Assembly: GCA_035560935.1 (NCBI GenBank)
Contig: DATMYQ010000221.1
Span: 1 to 7,764 of the forward strand
DNA length: 7,764 nt
Direction of reading: 5' to 3'
Source: DATMYQ01 sp035560935
GTDB lineage: Bacteria > Bacillota > Negativicutes > Sporomusales > Sporomusaceae
Shown here: positions 1 to 6,456 of the stretch, in pieces
Numbering within the stretch: position 1 is the stretch's first letter
Layout: each line of letters opens with the position of its first letter
The notes under the pieces: generated by a model
What the model was told of the DNA's origin: nothing
What the model saw: only the letters and a program-made list of their open reading frames with translations
Database searches by the model: none
Position numbers and translations under genes: made by a program

Positions 1-8
1 AAATAAAA

Positions 9-54
9 CCATGAAGGTTTAGTTCACGGGTGGACTGGCTTTCATGGCTTTTTT
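9..54 (+). terminator. Intrinsic terminator / attenuator hairpin before the transporter operon
   Basis: Bases 9-25 pair with 32-47. The outer stem is CCATGAA (9-15) with TTCATGG (41-47). It continues through GG/CT, two T-G wobbles, a bulged T20 and AGTTC/GGACT, closing on a six-base loop ACGGGT (26-31). Six T residues follow at 49-54, and A residues precede the stem. This is the classic layout of a factor-independent terminator. Only 25 bases separate the T-run from the TTG start at 80, so there is no room for a promoter between them. Either the hairpin ends an upstream gene and the operon depends on read-through, or it is the expression platform of a leader lying left of the window. Confidence 0.75.
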
Positions 55-63
55 ACGTTTGTC

Positions 64-70
64 AGAGGAG
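64..70 (+). promoter_or_regulatory. Ribosome binding site deciding a TTG start
   Basis: AGAGGAG at 64-70 lies nine bases before an in-frame TTG at 80. It is the only good Shine-Dalgarno sequence near the 5' end of the first gene. The in-frame ATG at 44 is buried in the 3' arm of the terminator hairpin. An ATG at 73 is in another frame. Confidence 0.55.
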
Positions 71-79
71 AGATGCTAT

Positions 80-1099
80 TTGACCTCAAAAACGCAACTT
101 GTGGAGAAAATAATCAGAAGACTATTGTGGTTTGCTTTTACAATGCTTATCCTATCGGTTGGTATTTTCTATCTATCACGGCTTGCCCCCGGCGATCCAT
201 TGCAGTCCTTTTATGGGGACGCAATTGAATCCATGTCCGCGCAGGAACTTGATGCCGCACGAATACGCCTGGGGTTGGACAGCCCGATATATGTTCAATA
301 TATCAAATGGATCACGAATGCCCTTCAGGGAGAGTTCGGCCTATCGCTGAAACACAGAATGCCTGCGATGGCTGTTATTTCCCCCCTGATCGGAAACACT
401 TTAGTTTTGGGAGGAATAGCCTATCTTCTTGTTTTCGCTTTAGCGACTCTTATTGCGCTGCTTTGTGCGATGCATGAGGATACTCTGCTTGATCGCCTTA
501 TATGCAAGGTGGGGACTGCGGCCTATTACATACCGCCGTTTTGGCTGGGCGTTGTTTTAGTGCTGATTTTCAGTATCAACCTTAAACTGCTGCCCAGCAG
601 CGGAGCCTACGGTGTAGGTAAAGCGGACGATATCCTGGATCGGATTCAGCATATGATTCTGCCGCTTATCGTCATGATACTCAGTCATCTTTGGTATTAC
701 GCATACATGATCCGAAACAAGCTGCTGGATGAAGTGCGCAAGGATTACGTCCTTTTAGCCAAATCCAAAGGTTGCACCAAGTACGAGATTGTATTTACGC
801 ATTGCTTTCGCAACGTAGCGCCGACCATTGTCAGCATCATGGCCATTTCCATCCCTCATGTTTTGAGCGGAACCTATATTGCCGAAGCGGTGTTCAATTA
901 TCCCGGTATTGGCGCGCTTTCCATACAAAGTGTAAAATACCATGATTACAATTTACTGATGATTGCTGTGATGATTACGGGTTTGCTGGTTGTTTCCAGC
1001 AGCATTATCGCTCAGGCGATAAACGAGGTCATTGATCCAAGAATGAAATTGTCGGAGGCATCTGAATGGTGGGAGAACACAGAGAAGACTTCGCCATAG
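80..1099 (+). CDS. ABC transporter permease, DppB/OppB/NikB type
   Basis: This is one of two membrane subunits of a peptide/nickel-class ABC importer; it forms half of the translocation channel. From the TTG at 80 it is 339 residues, usual for the family. A short basic N-terminus leads into a first membrane segment near residues 14-35, followed by the family motif RLAPGDP. More hydrophobic segments follow, then a cytoplasmic EAA-type coupling loop (about 217-250, with LLAKSKGCTKYEIV and a following Pro). The C-terminal signature EAVFNYPGIG is at about 269-278, and a terminal DPR is near 319-321. An ATG at 44 would add 12 residues (351 aa), but it lies inside a terminator hairpin and has a poorer ribosome site. 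The 3' end overlaps the next permease gene by 34 bases, which suggests translational coupling. Substrate cannot be read from the sequence. Confidence 0.93.
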   Translation: MTSKTQLVEKIIRRLLWFAFTMLILSVGIFYLSRLAPGDPLQSFYGDAIESMSAQELDAARIRLGLDSPIYVQYIKWITNALQGEFGLSLKHRMPAMAVISPLIGNTLVLGGIAYLLVFALATLIALLCAMHEDTLLDRLICKVGTAAYYIPPFWLGVVLVLIFSINLKLLPSSGAYGVGKADDILDRIQHMILPLIVMILSHLWYYAYMIRNKLLDEVRKDYVLLAKSKGCTKYEIVFTHCFRNVAPTIVSIMAISIPHVLSGTYIAEAVFNYPGIGALSIQSVKYHDYNLLMIAVMITGLLVVSSSIIAQAINEVIDPRMKLSEASEWWENTEKTSP

Positions 1100-1971
1100 T
1101 TGGCGCTAACTACAAAATACATAAGCCGGAAGGCAACAAAAACTCTTCGTGGCGGCGGATAAGGGATAAACCGCTTGTTTCGATGATTATCCTCGCCGCT
1201 ATTATATTGGGATGCATTTTTGCGGGGCATATTCAGAATCATGATCCGACCGGATTCTATCTTAATCATCTGAGCAAAGCGCCCAATACGGAATTTTACT
1301 TTGGCACTGACTCGTTGGGACGCGATATTTTTTCCATGATCTGGTATGGCGGCGGCGTTTCACTCATTATTGGTTTGCTAAGCATGGTGATTATGACTGT
1401 GATCGGCGTTGTCTACGGCTGCATCAGCGGCAACGCCGGTTCGAAAACGGATGCGGTCATGATGCGCATCCCGGAACTGATCAACAGCATCCCGGTATTG
1501 TTGCTGGTATTATTGCTGATTTCTATCCTGGGCGCACAAAATATTGCCAAAATCTCTTTTGTAATAGGCGTGACGGGTTGGTGTGCCCTGGCCCGAATTG
1601 TGCGGAGCGAAGTGAGGCAGATCCGCAGCAGTGAATACGTGCTTGCGGCGCAATGCATGGGCGGCAGTTCCCTGCACATCATGCGGCGGCATTTAATACC
1701 AAATTTTGTTTCAACCATTATGTTTGTTGTAGTATCCAGCATCAGTTCAAGCATGCTGATGGAGTCCACTTTAAGTTTTCTTGGCCTGGGTTTGCCTGTG
1801 GATGTCATCTCCTGGGGCAGTATGCTGTCGCTGGCGAATAAAGCGCTGCTTTTAAATACGTGGTGGGTGATTATTTTTCCGGGCGTATTTTTAATCGTCA
1901 CGATGGTTTGCATCACCAATATTGCTTACCACTTTAGGAAAGAGACCAACAAAAGGGAAAGCAATCTGTAA
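1066..1971 (+). CDS. ABC transporter permease, DppC/OppC/NikC type
   Basis: This is the second membrane subunit of the importer, 301 residues. It begins with a hydrophilic cytoplasmic tail (1-35) and a first membrane segment (about 36-55). An extracytoplasmic stretch carries the family motif FGTDSLGRD (about 79-87), with five further hydrophobic segments after it. The EAA loop is at about 191-213 (YVLAAQCMGGSSLHIMRRH followed by a Pro), and the late motif ESTLSFLGLG is at 233-242. The C-terminal WWVIIFPG stretch is also typical. The ATG at 1066 is preceded by GGAGG at 1054-1058 with seven bases spacing. The gene starts inside the end of the upstream permease gene in another frame, so the two are almost certainly co-translated. 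It pairs with that permease to form the channel and contacts the two ATPases encoded downstream. Confidence 0.94.
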   Translation: MVGEHREDFAIVGANYKIHKPEGNKNSSWRRIRDKPLVSMIILAAIILGCIFAGHIQNHDPTGFYLNHLSKAPNTEFYFGTDSLGRDIFSMIWYGGGVSLIIGLLSMVIMTVIGVVYGCISGNAGSKTDAVMMRIPELINSIPVLLLVLLLISILGAQNIAKISFVIGVTGWCALARIVRSEVRQIRSSEYVLAAQCMGGSSLHIMRRHLIPNFVSTIMFVVVSSISSSMLMESTLSFLGLGLPVDVISWGSMLSLANKALLLNTWWVIIFPGVFLIVTMVCITNIAYHFRKETNKRESNL

Positions 1972-2015
1972 GAGAATTTTTATTTGAAATATAGATAACA
2001 CAAAGGGGGATATTC

Positions 2016-3608
2016 ATGAATTTCAGGATAAAGTATAGCAGGATGTTTGTCACGGTACTCTGTATTATAGCAGTCAGCTTGAGTTTGATTGGCTGTTCGT
2101 CAAGCAACAACGCAAATAAATCGGCCAAAGCAGGGAATTTGACGAATACGCTGGTGTATGCCGGCGAGAATACGGACACAATCAATCCAATATTGGACAC
2201 TCATGGCGAGTTATCCAGCATTGTTTTTTCGGGTTTGATGAAGAATGACGCCGCCGGCAAGCCGGTGGCGGATTTGGCGGAAAGCTATACCTATGACGAT
2301 AGTTCACTCACATATACCTTCAATTTGCGCAAGGGGATTATGTGGCATGACGGCAAACCCTTTACCGCGGAAGACGTTGTCTTTACTTATAACAAGTTGA
2401 TAACCGATAAAACTTTAGCAGCTAGTATTCTTAGCCAGTATTTAGATATCAAAAGTGTGCAGGCAACAGATGCAAATACGGTCGTGATTGTCCTTTCAAA
2501 GTATAACGCCGCAATGCTGGATTATTTTACAGTAGGTATTCTGCCCAAACATCTTTTGGAGGGACAGGATATAGCGACCACTCCCTTTAATCAAAAACCG
2601 GTAGGCACAGGCCGTTACAAATTTGTTGAATGGGATAAAGCCGGCGGCTCGATAACGCTGGTGAAAAATGAAAAATATTATGACAAAGTTCCCAACATCG
2701 AAAAAATAGTATATAAAACGGTGGCGGTGGAAAGCACTAAAGCGCTGATGCTGGAATCGGGTGAAGCAGACCTGGCTTGGCTTAATGCCAATTATGCAAA
2801 AAAATTCCGCGGTAAGGACGGTTATAAAAATTTTGACTTTAAAACAGCTGACTACCGTGCGGTCAATCCGGATTTTAAATCCGCGTTCTGGAGTAAAAAT
2901 AAAGATTCAGTCGGCGTTCTCAACTATGCGATCAATAAGGACGATATTATTAAAAGCGTCCTGAATAGTCAGGGATTCAGTGCATTTAGCCCCATTCAGC
3001 TGAATATTTTCGGCGGCAATAAAGAGGCGGATATTTACAAATACGATCTAAATAAGTTTGCGGAAGAAATGAAAAAACTGGGCTGGAGTAAAGGCAGTGA
3101 CGGGATTTATGAACGAAACGGAAGTAAATTCCATTTCAAAATCCAGGTTCGTGACTATGAAGAAGAGCGAATCGATATCGCCAATATCGTTTCCAAACAG
3201 CTGAAAGACGCTGGCGTCAATATGGAAATTGTCCTGGTCACCAAGTTTGACTGGAAAGCCGGATATGATGGTTTTCTGGCCGGCTATGCGGCGGAGTTTG
3301 ATCCGGACGCGACGTATCAGCAATTTTTATCCACGGGAAGTTCCAATAATATGAAATACTCCAATCCGGCGGTGGATGAAATCCTGACAAAAGCCAGACA
3401 TATTAAAGATGAAACAGAAAGGAAAAATCTTTACGGCCAATTTGAAGTTGCCTTCGCCAAGGAACCGGCTTCCGTGCTGATCGCGTTTCTTGACGGCAAT
3501 TATGTAGGTATCAGCGGTCTTAATGGTCTGGATACGAAAAGAGTGCTGGGCCATCATGCCGTGGGTGTAATGTGGAATATCGAGAACTGGACCCTTTCCA
3601 AAAAGTAA
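2016..3608 (+). CDS. Substrate-binding lipoprotein of peptide/nickel ABC transporter (SBP family 5)
   Basis: This is the extracytoplasmic receptor that captures solute and delivers it to the permease pair. It has 530 residues, normal for family 5. The basic N-terminus, hydrophobic core (10-25) and lipobox LIGC, with Cys27 as lipidation site, mark it as a lipoprotein. Family signatures are AESYTYDDSSLTYTFNLRKG followed by WHDGKPFTAEDVVFTYN (about 88-126), GTGRYKFVEWDKAGGSITL followed by NEKYY (197-222), and LNYAINKDDI (302-311). The ATG has a strong AAAGGGGGA ribosome site at 2002-2010. The gene follows the permease gene after 44 bases. A His-His pair (513-514) near the C-terminus recalls metal-histidine binding by NikA, but this is not diagnostic. 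Peptide, nickel or cobalt complexes, or another solute all remain possible. Confidence 0.93.
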   Translation: MNFRIKYSRMFVTVLCIIAVSLSLIGCSSSNNANKSAKAGNLTNTLVYAGENTDTINPILDTHGELSSIVFSGLMKNDAAGKPVADLAESYTYDDSSLTYTFNLRKGIMWHDGKPFTAEDVVFTYNKLITDKTLAASILSQYLDIKSVQATDANTVVIVLSKYNAAMLDYFTVGILPKHLLEGQDIATTPFNQKPVGTGRYKFVEWDKAGGSITLVKNEKYYDKVPNIEKIVYKTVAVESTKALMLESGEADLAWLNANYAKKFRGKDGYKNFDFKTADYRAVNPDFKSAFWSKNKDSVGVLNYAINKDDIIKSVLNSQGFSAFSPIQLNIFGGNKEADIYKYDLNKFAEEMKKLGWSKGSDGIYERNGSKFHFKIQVRDYEEERIDIANIVSKQLKDAGVNMEIVLVTKFDWKAGYDGFLAGYAAEFDPDATYQQFLSTGSSNNMKYSNPAVDEILTKARHIKDETERKNLYGQFEVAFAKEPASVLIAFLDGNYVGISGLNGLDTKRVLGHHAVGVMWNIENWTLSKK

Positions 3609-3634
3609 AATTTAAAACTACAATCCAAGGAATA

Positions 3635-3669
3635 CTGGGTGTTCTCCCGAGCACCCAGCCTTTGCTTTT
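3635..3669 (+). terminator. Intergenic hairpin, weak terminator or mRNA-end stabiliser
   Basis: CTGGGTGTTC (3635-3644) pairs with GAGCACCCAG (3649-3658), giving ten pairs with one wobble, around the loop TCCC. The tail CCTTTGCTTTT is an imperfect T-tract, so read-through into the ATPase genes is expected. Its place directly after the binding-protein gene fits partial termination or 3' protection that makes more binding protein than ATPase. A GTG at 3639 lies inside the stem and is therefore an unlikely start for the next gene. Confidence 0.5.
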
Positions 3670-3695
3670 ATGAAAAAAAGGAGGTACTAAGCACG

Positions 3696-4712
3696 ATGCA
3701 ACCTGCTTTGCAGCTCGAAAACCTGTCAGTTAGCTTTGATACGCCGCTGGGCGAGATCGAAGCGGTCAGAGATGTTAGCCTGTCGCTAAACAAAGGGGAA
3801 ATATTAGCCATTGTAGGGGAATCCGGATGCGGGAAAACCGTTATGAGTCAGGCGGTTATGAAGCTCCTGCCCAAAACTTCCCGCATTAAACAGGGCCGTA
3901 TTATTGTAGACGGCAACGATATAACACATTATAAAGAGAAACAGATGCGGGTGCTGCGGGGAAGTGTTTTATCCATGGTATTTCAGGACCCGATGACAAC
4001 GTTGAATCCCACCATGCCGATCGGCAGGCAGATCACGGAATCAATTATGAAGCACAACAATGTAAATATGGAGCAGGCCAAAAAAAGAGCGTTGGAAATG
4101 CTGGACTTGGTGGGCATTGACAACCCTGCGCACAGATATTCTCTGCAACCCCATTTTTTTTCCGGCGGCATGCGGCAGCGCTGCGTACTGGCCATCGCGC
4201 TGGCCTCTAATCCCCAAGTTTTGTTTGCCGATGAAGCTACAACGGCGCTAGATGTCACTGTCCAGGCCAAAATGCTCAATCTTCTTTTGGATATTCGCAA
4301 AAAAACAGGAATTTCCATTGTCTTTATTTCGCATGATCTGGGTGTGGTGGCTCGTATTGCTGACCGGGTGGCCGTTATGTACGCCGGAAAAATTGTGGAA
4401 ATCGGTACCGCGGAAGAAATTTTTTATGATCCCCGCCATCCCTATTTATGGGGTTTAATGTCGGCCCTGCCGTCCTTGACTAAAGAAGGTGAGAAACTAA
4501 GCAGCATTCCCGGAATGCCGCCGGTGATGCTCAATCCGCCGTCGGGCGATGCCTTTGCCGTAAGAAACGAATTCGCCCTGGCGATTGATTATGAGAAAAT
4601 GCCGCCTCTGTTCCCAATTTCGCCGACCCATCGCGCGGCGACCTGGCTGCTGGATGAAAGAGCGCCCAAAATTGAGCCACCGTTTTCTTTAAAAAGAAGG
4701 ATCGCCATATGA
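3696..4712 (+). CDS. ABC transporter ATP-binding protein, OppD/DppD type
   Basis: This is one of two cytoplasmic ATPases powering the importer, 338 residues from the ATG at 3696. Motifs in order are Walker A GESGCGKT (41-48), Q-loop FQDP (96-99), signature FSGGMRQR (155-162), Walker B VLFADE (175-180), D-loop ALD and H-loop His213. The C-terminal oligopeptide extension carries HPYLWGL (248-254) and IPGMPP (271-276). The four cysteines that bind an iron-sulfur cluster in some DppD proteins are replaced by Asp, Asn, Asp and Thr (for example GDAFAVRN at 284-291 and HRAATWLLD at 312-320). From memory this matches the cysteine-free OppD form of low-GC Bacillota. The ribosome site GGAGG (3680-3684) sits 11 bases before the ATG. 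A GTG 57 bases upstream is rejected because it lies in a hairpin. The stop overlaps the next start as ATGA. Confidence 0.94.
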   Translation: MQPALQLENLSVSFDTPLGEIEAVRDVSLSLNKGEILAIVGESGCGKTVMSQAVMKLLPKTSRIKQGRIIVDGNDITHYKEKQMRVLRGSVLSMVFQDPMTTLNPTMPIGRQITESIMKHNNVNMEQAKKRALEMLDLVGIDNPAHRYSLQPHFFSGGMRQRCVLAIALASNPQVLFADEATTALDVTVQAKMLNLLLDIRKKTGISIVFISHDLGVVARIADRVAVMYAGKIVEIGTAEEIFYDPRHPYLWGLMSALPSLTKEGEKLSSIPGMPPVMLNPPSGDAFAVRNEFALAIDYEKMPPLFPISPTHRAATWLLDERAPKIEPPFSLKRRIAI

Positions 4713-5596
4713 AACCGGAGAGCATCTTAAGCGTTTGTAATTTGAAACAGCATTTTCATATCAACAAGGATTTAACGATCAAGGCCATTGATGGGATTTC
4801 GTTTGAAGTGGCCAAAGGCGAGGTTTTCGGTCTGGTAGGAGAAACGGGTTCAGGAAAATCAACGGTTGCGCGGACTATTATGGGTATATATCCACCTACA
4901 GGAGGCGAGGTGCGTTTTAAAGGCAATGTGATATCCGAAAAAGCCATATACCGGCAACATAAAAGCGATATTCACAAAAATATGCAGATTATATTTCAGG
5001 ATTCGGCGGCGGCGCTGAATCCCAGAATGACGGTTGCGGAGATTATTGCCGAACCGTTGACGATTCATCGCAATTTTAAGAACAAAAATGACCTTCGCGA
5101 CAAAATCGAATCTTTGTTGCTGGAAGTCGGTCTTGATCATACCTATAAAAACAAGTATCCTGCCGAGATATCCGGTGGACAACGTCAACGGGTCGCTATT
5201 GCCAGGTGCTTAAGTACCGGTCCGGATTTAATGATTGCTGATGAGCCGATTGCGTCCCTGGATGTTTCCATCCAGGCGCAAATCATCAATTTATTCCAAC
5301 GCTTACAGCGTGATCACGGGTTTTCATTTCTCTTTATCGCCCATGATCTTTCCATCATAAAGTTCATCTGTGACCGGGTTGCCGTAATGCTAAATGGCAA
5401 AATTATGGAAATGGCCCCAACAAAAGAATTGTTTGAAAATCCGCTCCATCCCTATACAAAATCCCTCTTATCGGCAGTTCCTGTACCGGATCCTGTTTAT
5501 GAACGGAATAAAAAGCTTGTGGTATATGATATAAAAAAAGAAAAATGTGACGGCATAATGGTCGAAGTGCGTCCTGGACATTACGTTATGAAATAA
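4709..5596 (+). CDS. ABC transporter ATP-binding protein, OppF/DppF type
   Basis: This is the second ATPase of the importer, 295 residues, a little short for the family. It shows Walker A GETGSGKS (44-51), Q-loop FQDS with Gln97, signature ISGGQRQR (154-161), Walker B LMIADE (174-179), D-loop SLD and H-loop His212. The C-terminal peptide-transporter element is HPYTKSLLSAVPVPDP (247-262). The tail after that is abbreviated and ends in a VRPGHYVMK sequence. The ATG overlaps the upstream TGA (ATGA, four bases), so the two ATPases are translationally coupled and should form a heterodimer. It is the last gene of the operon. No strong terminator follows it before the promoter of the riboswitch unit; only a small hairpin at 5634-5650 is visible. 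Confidence 0.95.
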   Translation: MKPESILSVCNLKQHFHINKDLTIKAIDGISFEVAKGEVFGLVGETGSGKSTVARTIMGIYPPTGGEVRFKGNVISEKAIYRQHKSDIHKNMQIIFQDSAAALNPRMTVAEIIAEPLTIHRNFKNKNDLRDKIESLLLEVGLDHTYKNKYPAEISGGQRQRVAIARCLSTGPDLMIADEPIASLDVSIQAQIINLFQRLQRDHGFSFLFIAHDLSIIKFICDRVAVMLNGKIMEMAPTKELFENPLHPYTKSLLSAVPVPDPVYERNKKLVVYDIKKEKCDGIMVEVRPGHYVMK

Positions 5597-5633
5597 AATT
5601 TATAGATGGTTTTGTGATATGTTTTAATTGTAA

Positions 5634-5650
5634 TACACCTTTCCGGTGTA
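5634..5650 (+). other. Small hairpin after the transporter operon
   Basis: TACACC (5634-5639) pairs with GGTGTA (5645-5650) around TTTCC. No T-run follows, so it is a poor intrinsic terminator. Transporter transcripts may run into the next unit, or may end by another mechanism. The rest of 5597-5666 is AT-rich and shows no gene. Confidence 0.3.
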
Positions 5651-5666
5651 GAACGGGTTTCTAACG

Positions 5667-5695
5667 TTGACAACACTAATTTGCTGTGTTAAGGT
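5667..5695 (+). promoter_or_regulatory. Putative promoter of the first cobalamin riboswitch unit
   Basis: A perfect TTGACA -35 box lies at 5667-5672, then 17 bases, then a weak -10 TAAGGT at 5690-5695. Transcription would begin near 5702, about 30 bases before the aptamer. A short inverted repeat (AACAC with GTGTT) sits between the boxes. The -10 call is weak, so only the -35 match and its position are good evidence. Confidence 0.4.
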
Positions 5696-5731
5696 TTAAG
5701 TGTTACATAAAATATCTGGTTACGAACAACT

Positions 5732-5930
5732 TCATACGCTAAAACAGGTGCCCGCAAGGGCTTAATAGGGAAGACCGGTGAAATACCGGCGCGGTCCCGC
5801 CACTGTAATGGGGAGCGAATCCAAGATATGCCACTGGAGCGAAAGCTTTGGGAAGGTTTGGAGGAGCGCTGATCCAAAGCCAGGAGAACTGCCTGTTTGA
5901 TAATCACCGTTTGACCCACGAGCGATGGGG
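5732..5930 (+). promoter_or_regulatory. Cobalamin (B12) riboswitch 1
   Basis: This is an mRNA leader aptamer that binds a cobalamin, probably adenosylcobalamin, and controls the genes behind it. Conserved pieces in order are GGTGCCC with its GCAA-capped stem (from 5747), AATAGGGAA (5764-5772), the CCGGTG stem (5775-5790), GCCACTGTAATGGGG (5799-5813) and a GAAA-capped hairpin (5837-5848). The B12 box AGCCAGGAGAACTGCC follows at 5878-5893. A 3' hairpin CCCA (5915-5918) with TGGG (5926-5929) lies where the kissing-loop stem P13 is expected. The length, with peripheral stems, fits the long class-I form. It precedes two terminators and then the BMC gene. Off-switching by B12 is the usual mode but is inferred here. 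Confidence 0.96.
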
Positions 5931-5961
5931 AGGAGATTGGCAGCAATGCTTATTACTTCCC
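5928..5961 (+). promoter_or_regulatory. Candidate antiterminator of riboswitch 1
   Basis: GGGAGG (5928-5933) can pair with CTTCCC (5956-5961), which would take the CCC needed by the first terminator (5959-5981). The same GGGAGG could instead pair with CCTCCC (6006-6011) and open the second terminator. It overlaps the TGGG of the putative P13 stem (5926-5929), so P13 and the antiterminator exclude each other. This gives a simple ligand-controlled switch. It is inferred from pairing only; no energies were computed. Confidence 0.4.
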
Positions 5962-6005
5962 GGCTATTTATATTAGCCGGGATTTTCATTAGTTTGCGTC
6001 GATAA
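5946..6005 (+). CDS. Possible 19-residue leader peptide (uncertain)
   Basis: An ATG at 5946 opens a 19-residue frame, MLITSRLFILAGIFISLRR, ending in TAA at 6003-6005. GGGGAGGAG (5927-5935) lies ten bases before it and looks like a good ribosome site. The frame spans the whole first terminator hairpin and ends at the first bases of the second, so ribosomes on it could alter folding of both. Equally, the G-rich stretch may be only the switching strand of the riboswitch, and the frame a chance one. The corresponding place after riboswitch 2 has no similar frame, which argues against a conserved peptide. Confidence 0.15.
   Translation: MLITSRLFILAGIFISLRR
5959..5986 (+). terminator. First terminator of riboswitch 1
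   Basis: CCCGGCTA (5959-5966) pairs with TAGCCGGG (5974-5981), eight perfect pairs with a seven-base loop. ATTTTC follows, a short T-tract. The position directly behind the aptamer makes it the likely regulated terminator. A matching CCCGGCTG/CAGCCGGG hairpin follows riboswitch 2. Confidence 0.75.
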
Positions 6006-6033
6006 CCTCCCGACAGGGAGGTTGTTTTTATTT
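6004..6033 (+). terminator. Second terminator of riboswitch 1
   Basis: AACCTCCC (6004-6011) pairs with GGGAGGTT (6016-6023) around GACA, followed by GTTTTTATTT. Its stem and T-run are stronger than those of the first terminator. It lies 39 bases before the BMC start, so transcription must pass two hairpins to reach the gene. Its 3' arm repeats the GGGAGG of the riboswitch switching strand, so the two can compete for CCTCCC. Confidence 0.85.
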
Positions 6034-6071
6034 CAAACATGATCTGCCCGATGAGTAAGGAGGAAGAGGAG

Positions 6072-6359
6072 ATGGGAAAAAGCATCGGCGTCTTGGAAGT
6101 TTATGGTACTTCGAATGGATTTGAAGCAGCAGAGGCCTGCTATCAGGCAAAAGAAATCACTATCGAAAGCCTGGAAATCGGTCGAATACGCCACTTTCCC
6201 GGCGAAAAATCAGGCATTCTTGTTCGCGTAGCCGTGCGGGGATCTTTAGTTGCGGTAGAAGCGGCAGTATCAAAGGGAGTAAAGATAGCTCTGAAAACAG
6301 CAGATCTCCGGTATCACCAGATTTTATCCGACCCGGTAAGTGATGCCGGTTCCGTTTAA
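6072..6359 (+). CDS. Bacterial microcompartment (BMC-domain) shell protein, small and divergent
   Basis: This 95-residue protein spans a single BMC domain; such proteins form hexamers that tile the shell of a protein organelle enclosing volatile or toxic metabolic intermediates. The opening SIGVLEVYG (4-12), then NGFEAAEACYQAKEITIESLEI (15-36) and VRVAVRGSLVAVEAAVSKG (51-69), follow the classic BMC order of strand, helix, strand and helix. The end YHQILSDP corresponds to the usual HVIPRPH strand. Where shell hexamers normally have a short GSG pore loop there is a longer basic stretch, GRIRHFPGEKSG (37-48), so the pore would differ. The ATG at 6072 has AAGGAGG at 6057-6063; an ATG at 6039 lacks a ribosome site. 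It follows the riboswitch and precedes the Rex-like gene. No BMC enzyme gene is in the window, so cargo is unknown. Confidence 0.82.
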   Translation: MGKSIGVLEVYGTSNGFEAAEACYQAKEITIESLEIGRIRHFPGEKSGILVRVAVRGSLVAVEAAVSKGVKIALKTADLRYHQILSDPVSDAGSV

Positions 6360-6456
6360 GCAGAAGGGAAGGTGGATGATGATGCAGAGTCAATTGATGG
6401 AAGCAAACATAGTGGAATGTTCGCAGGGGTCTTCACATCAACGGAAAGGAGTGGCG

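Noticed and set aside
44..79. ATG at 44 as the true start of the first permease
   Set aside because: It lies in the 3' arm of a strong terminator hairpin and has a weaker ribosome site than the TTG at 80. Not fully excluded.
1413..1919. Long minus-strand frame (168 codons) inside the second permease gene
   Set aside because: It is a shadow of a well-supported permease gene. No domain or ribosome site was seen, and all clear genes lie on the + strand.
3639..3695. GTG at 3639 as start of the OppD-like ATPase
   Set aside because: It sits inside the intergenic hairpin without a ribosome site. The extra 19 residues do not resemble the family, while the ATG at 3696 has GGAGG upstream.
4531..4650. 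Loss of the four cysteines in the OppD-like C-terminal region as a novel feature
   Set aside because: From memory, cysteine-free OppD proteins with AATWLLD-type tails are common in low-GC Bacillota, so it was recorded only as a subtype marker.
5612..5629. Rex-like half-site TTGTGAT before riboswitch 1
   Set aside because: The other half does not match, and such half-sites are frequent in AT-rich intergenic DNA.
5689..6085. Minus-strand reading frames across riboswitch 1, similar to one across riboswitch 2 (7274-7495)
   Set aside because: They translate the antisense of the conserved aptamers. Their mutual similarity comes from the riboswitch duplication and would mimic a conserved protein family.
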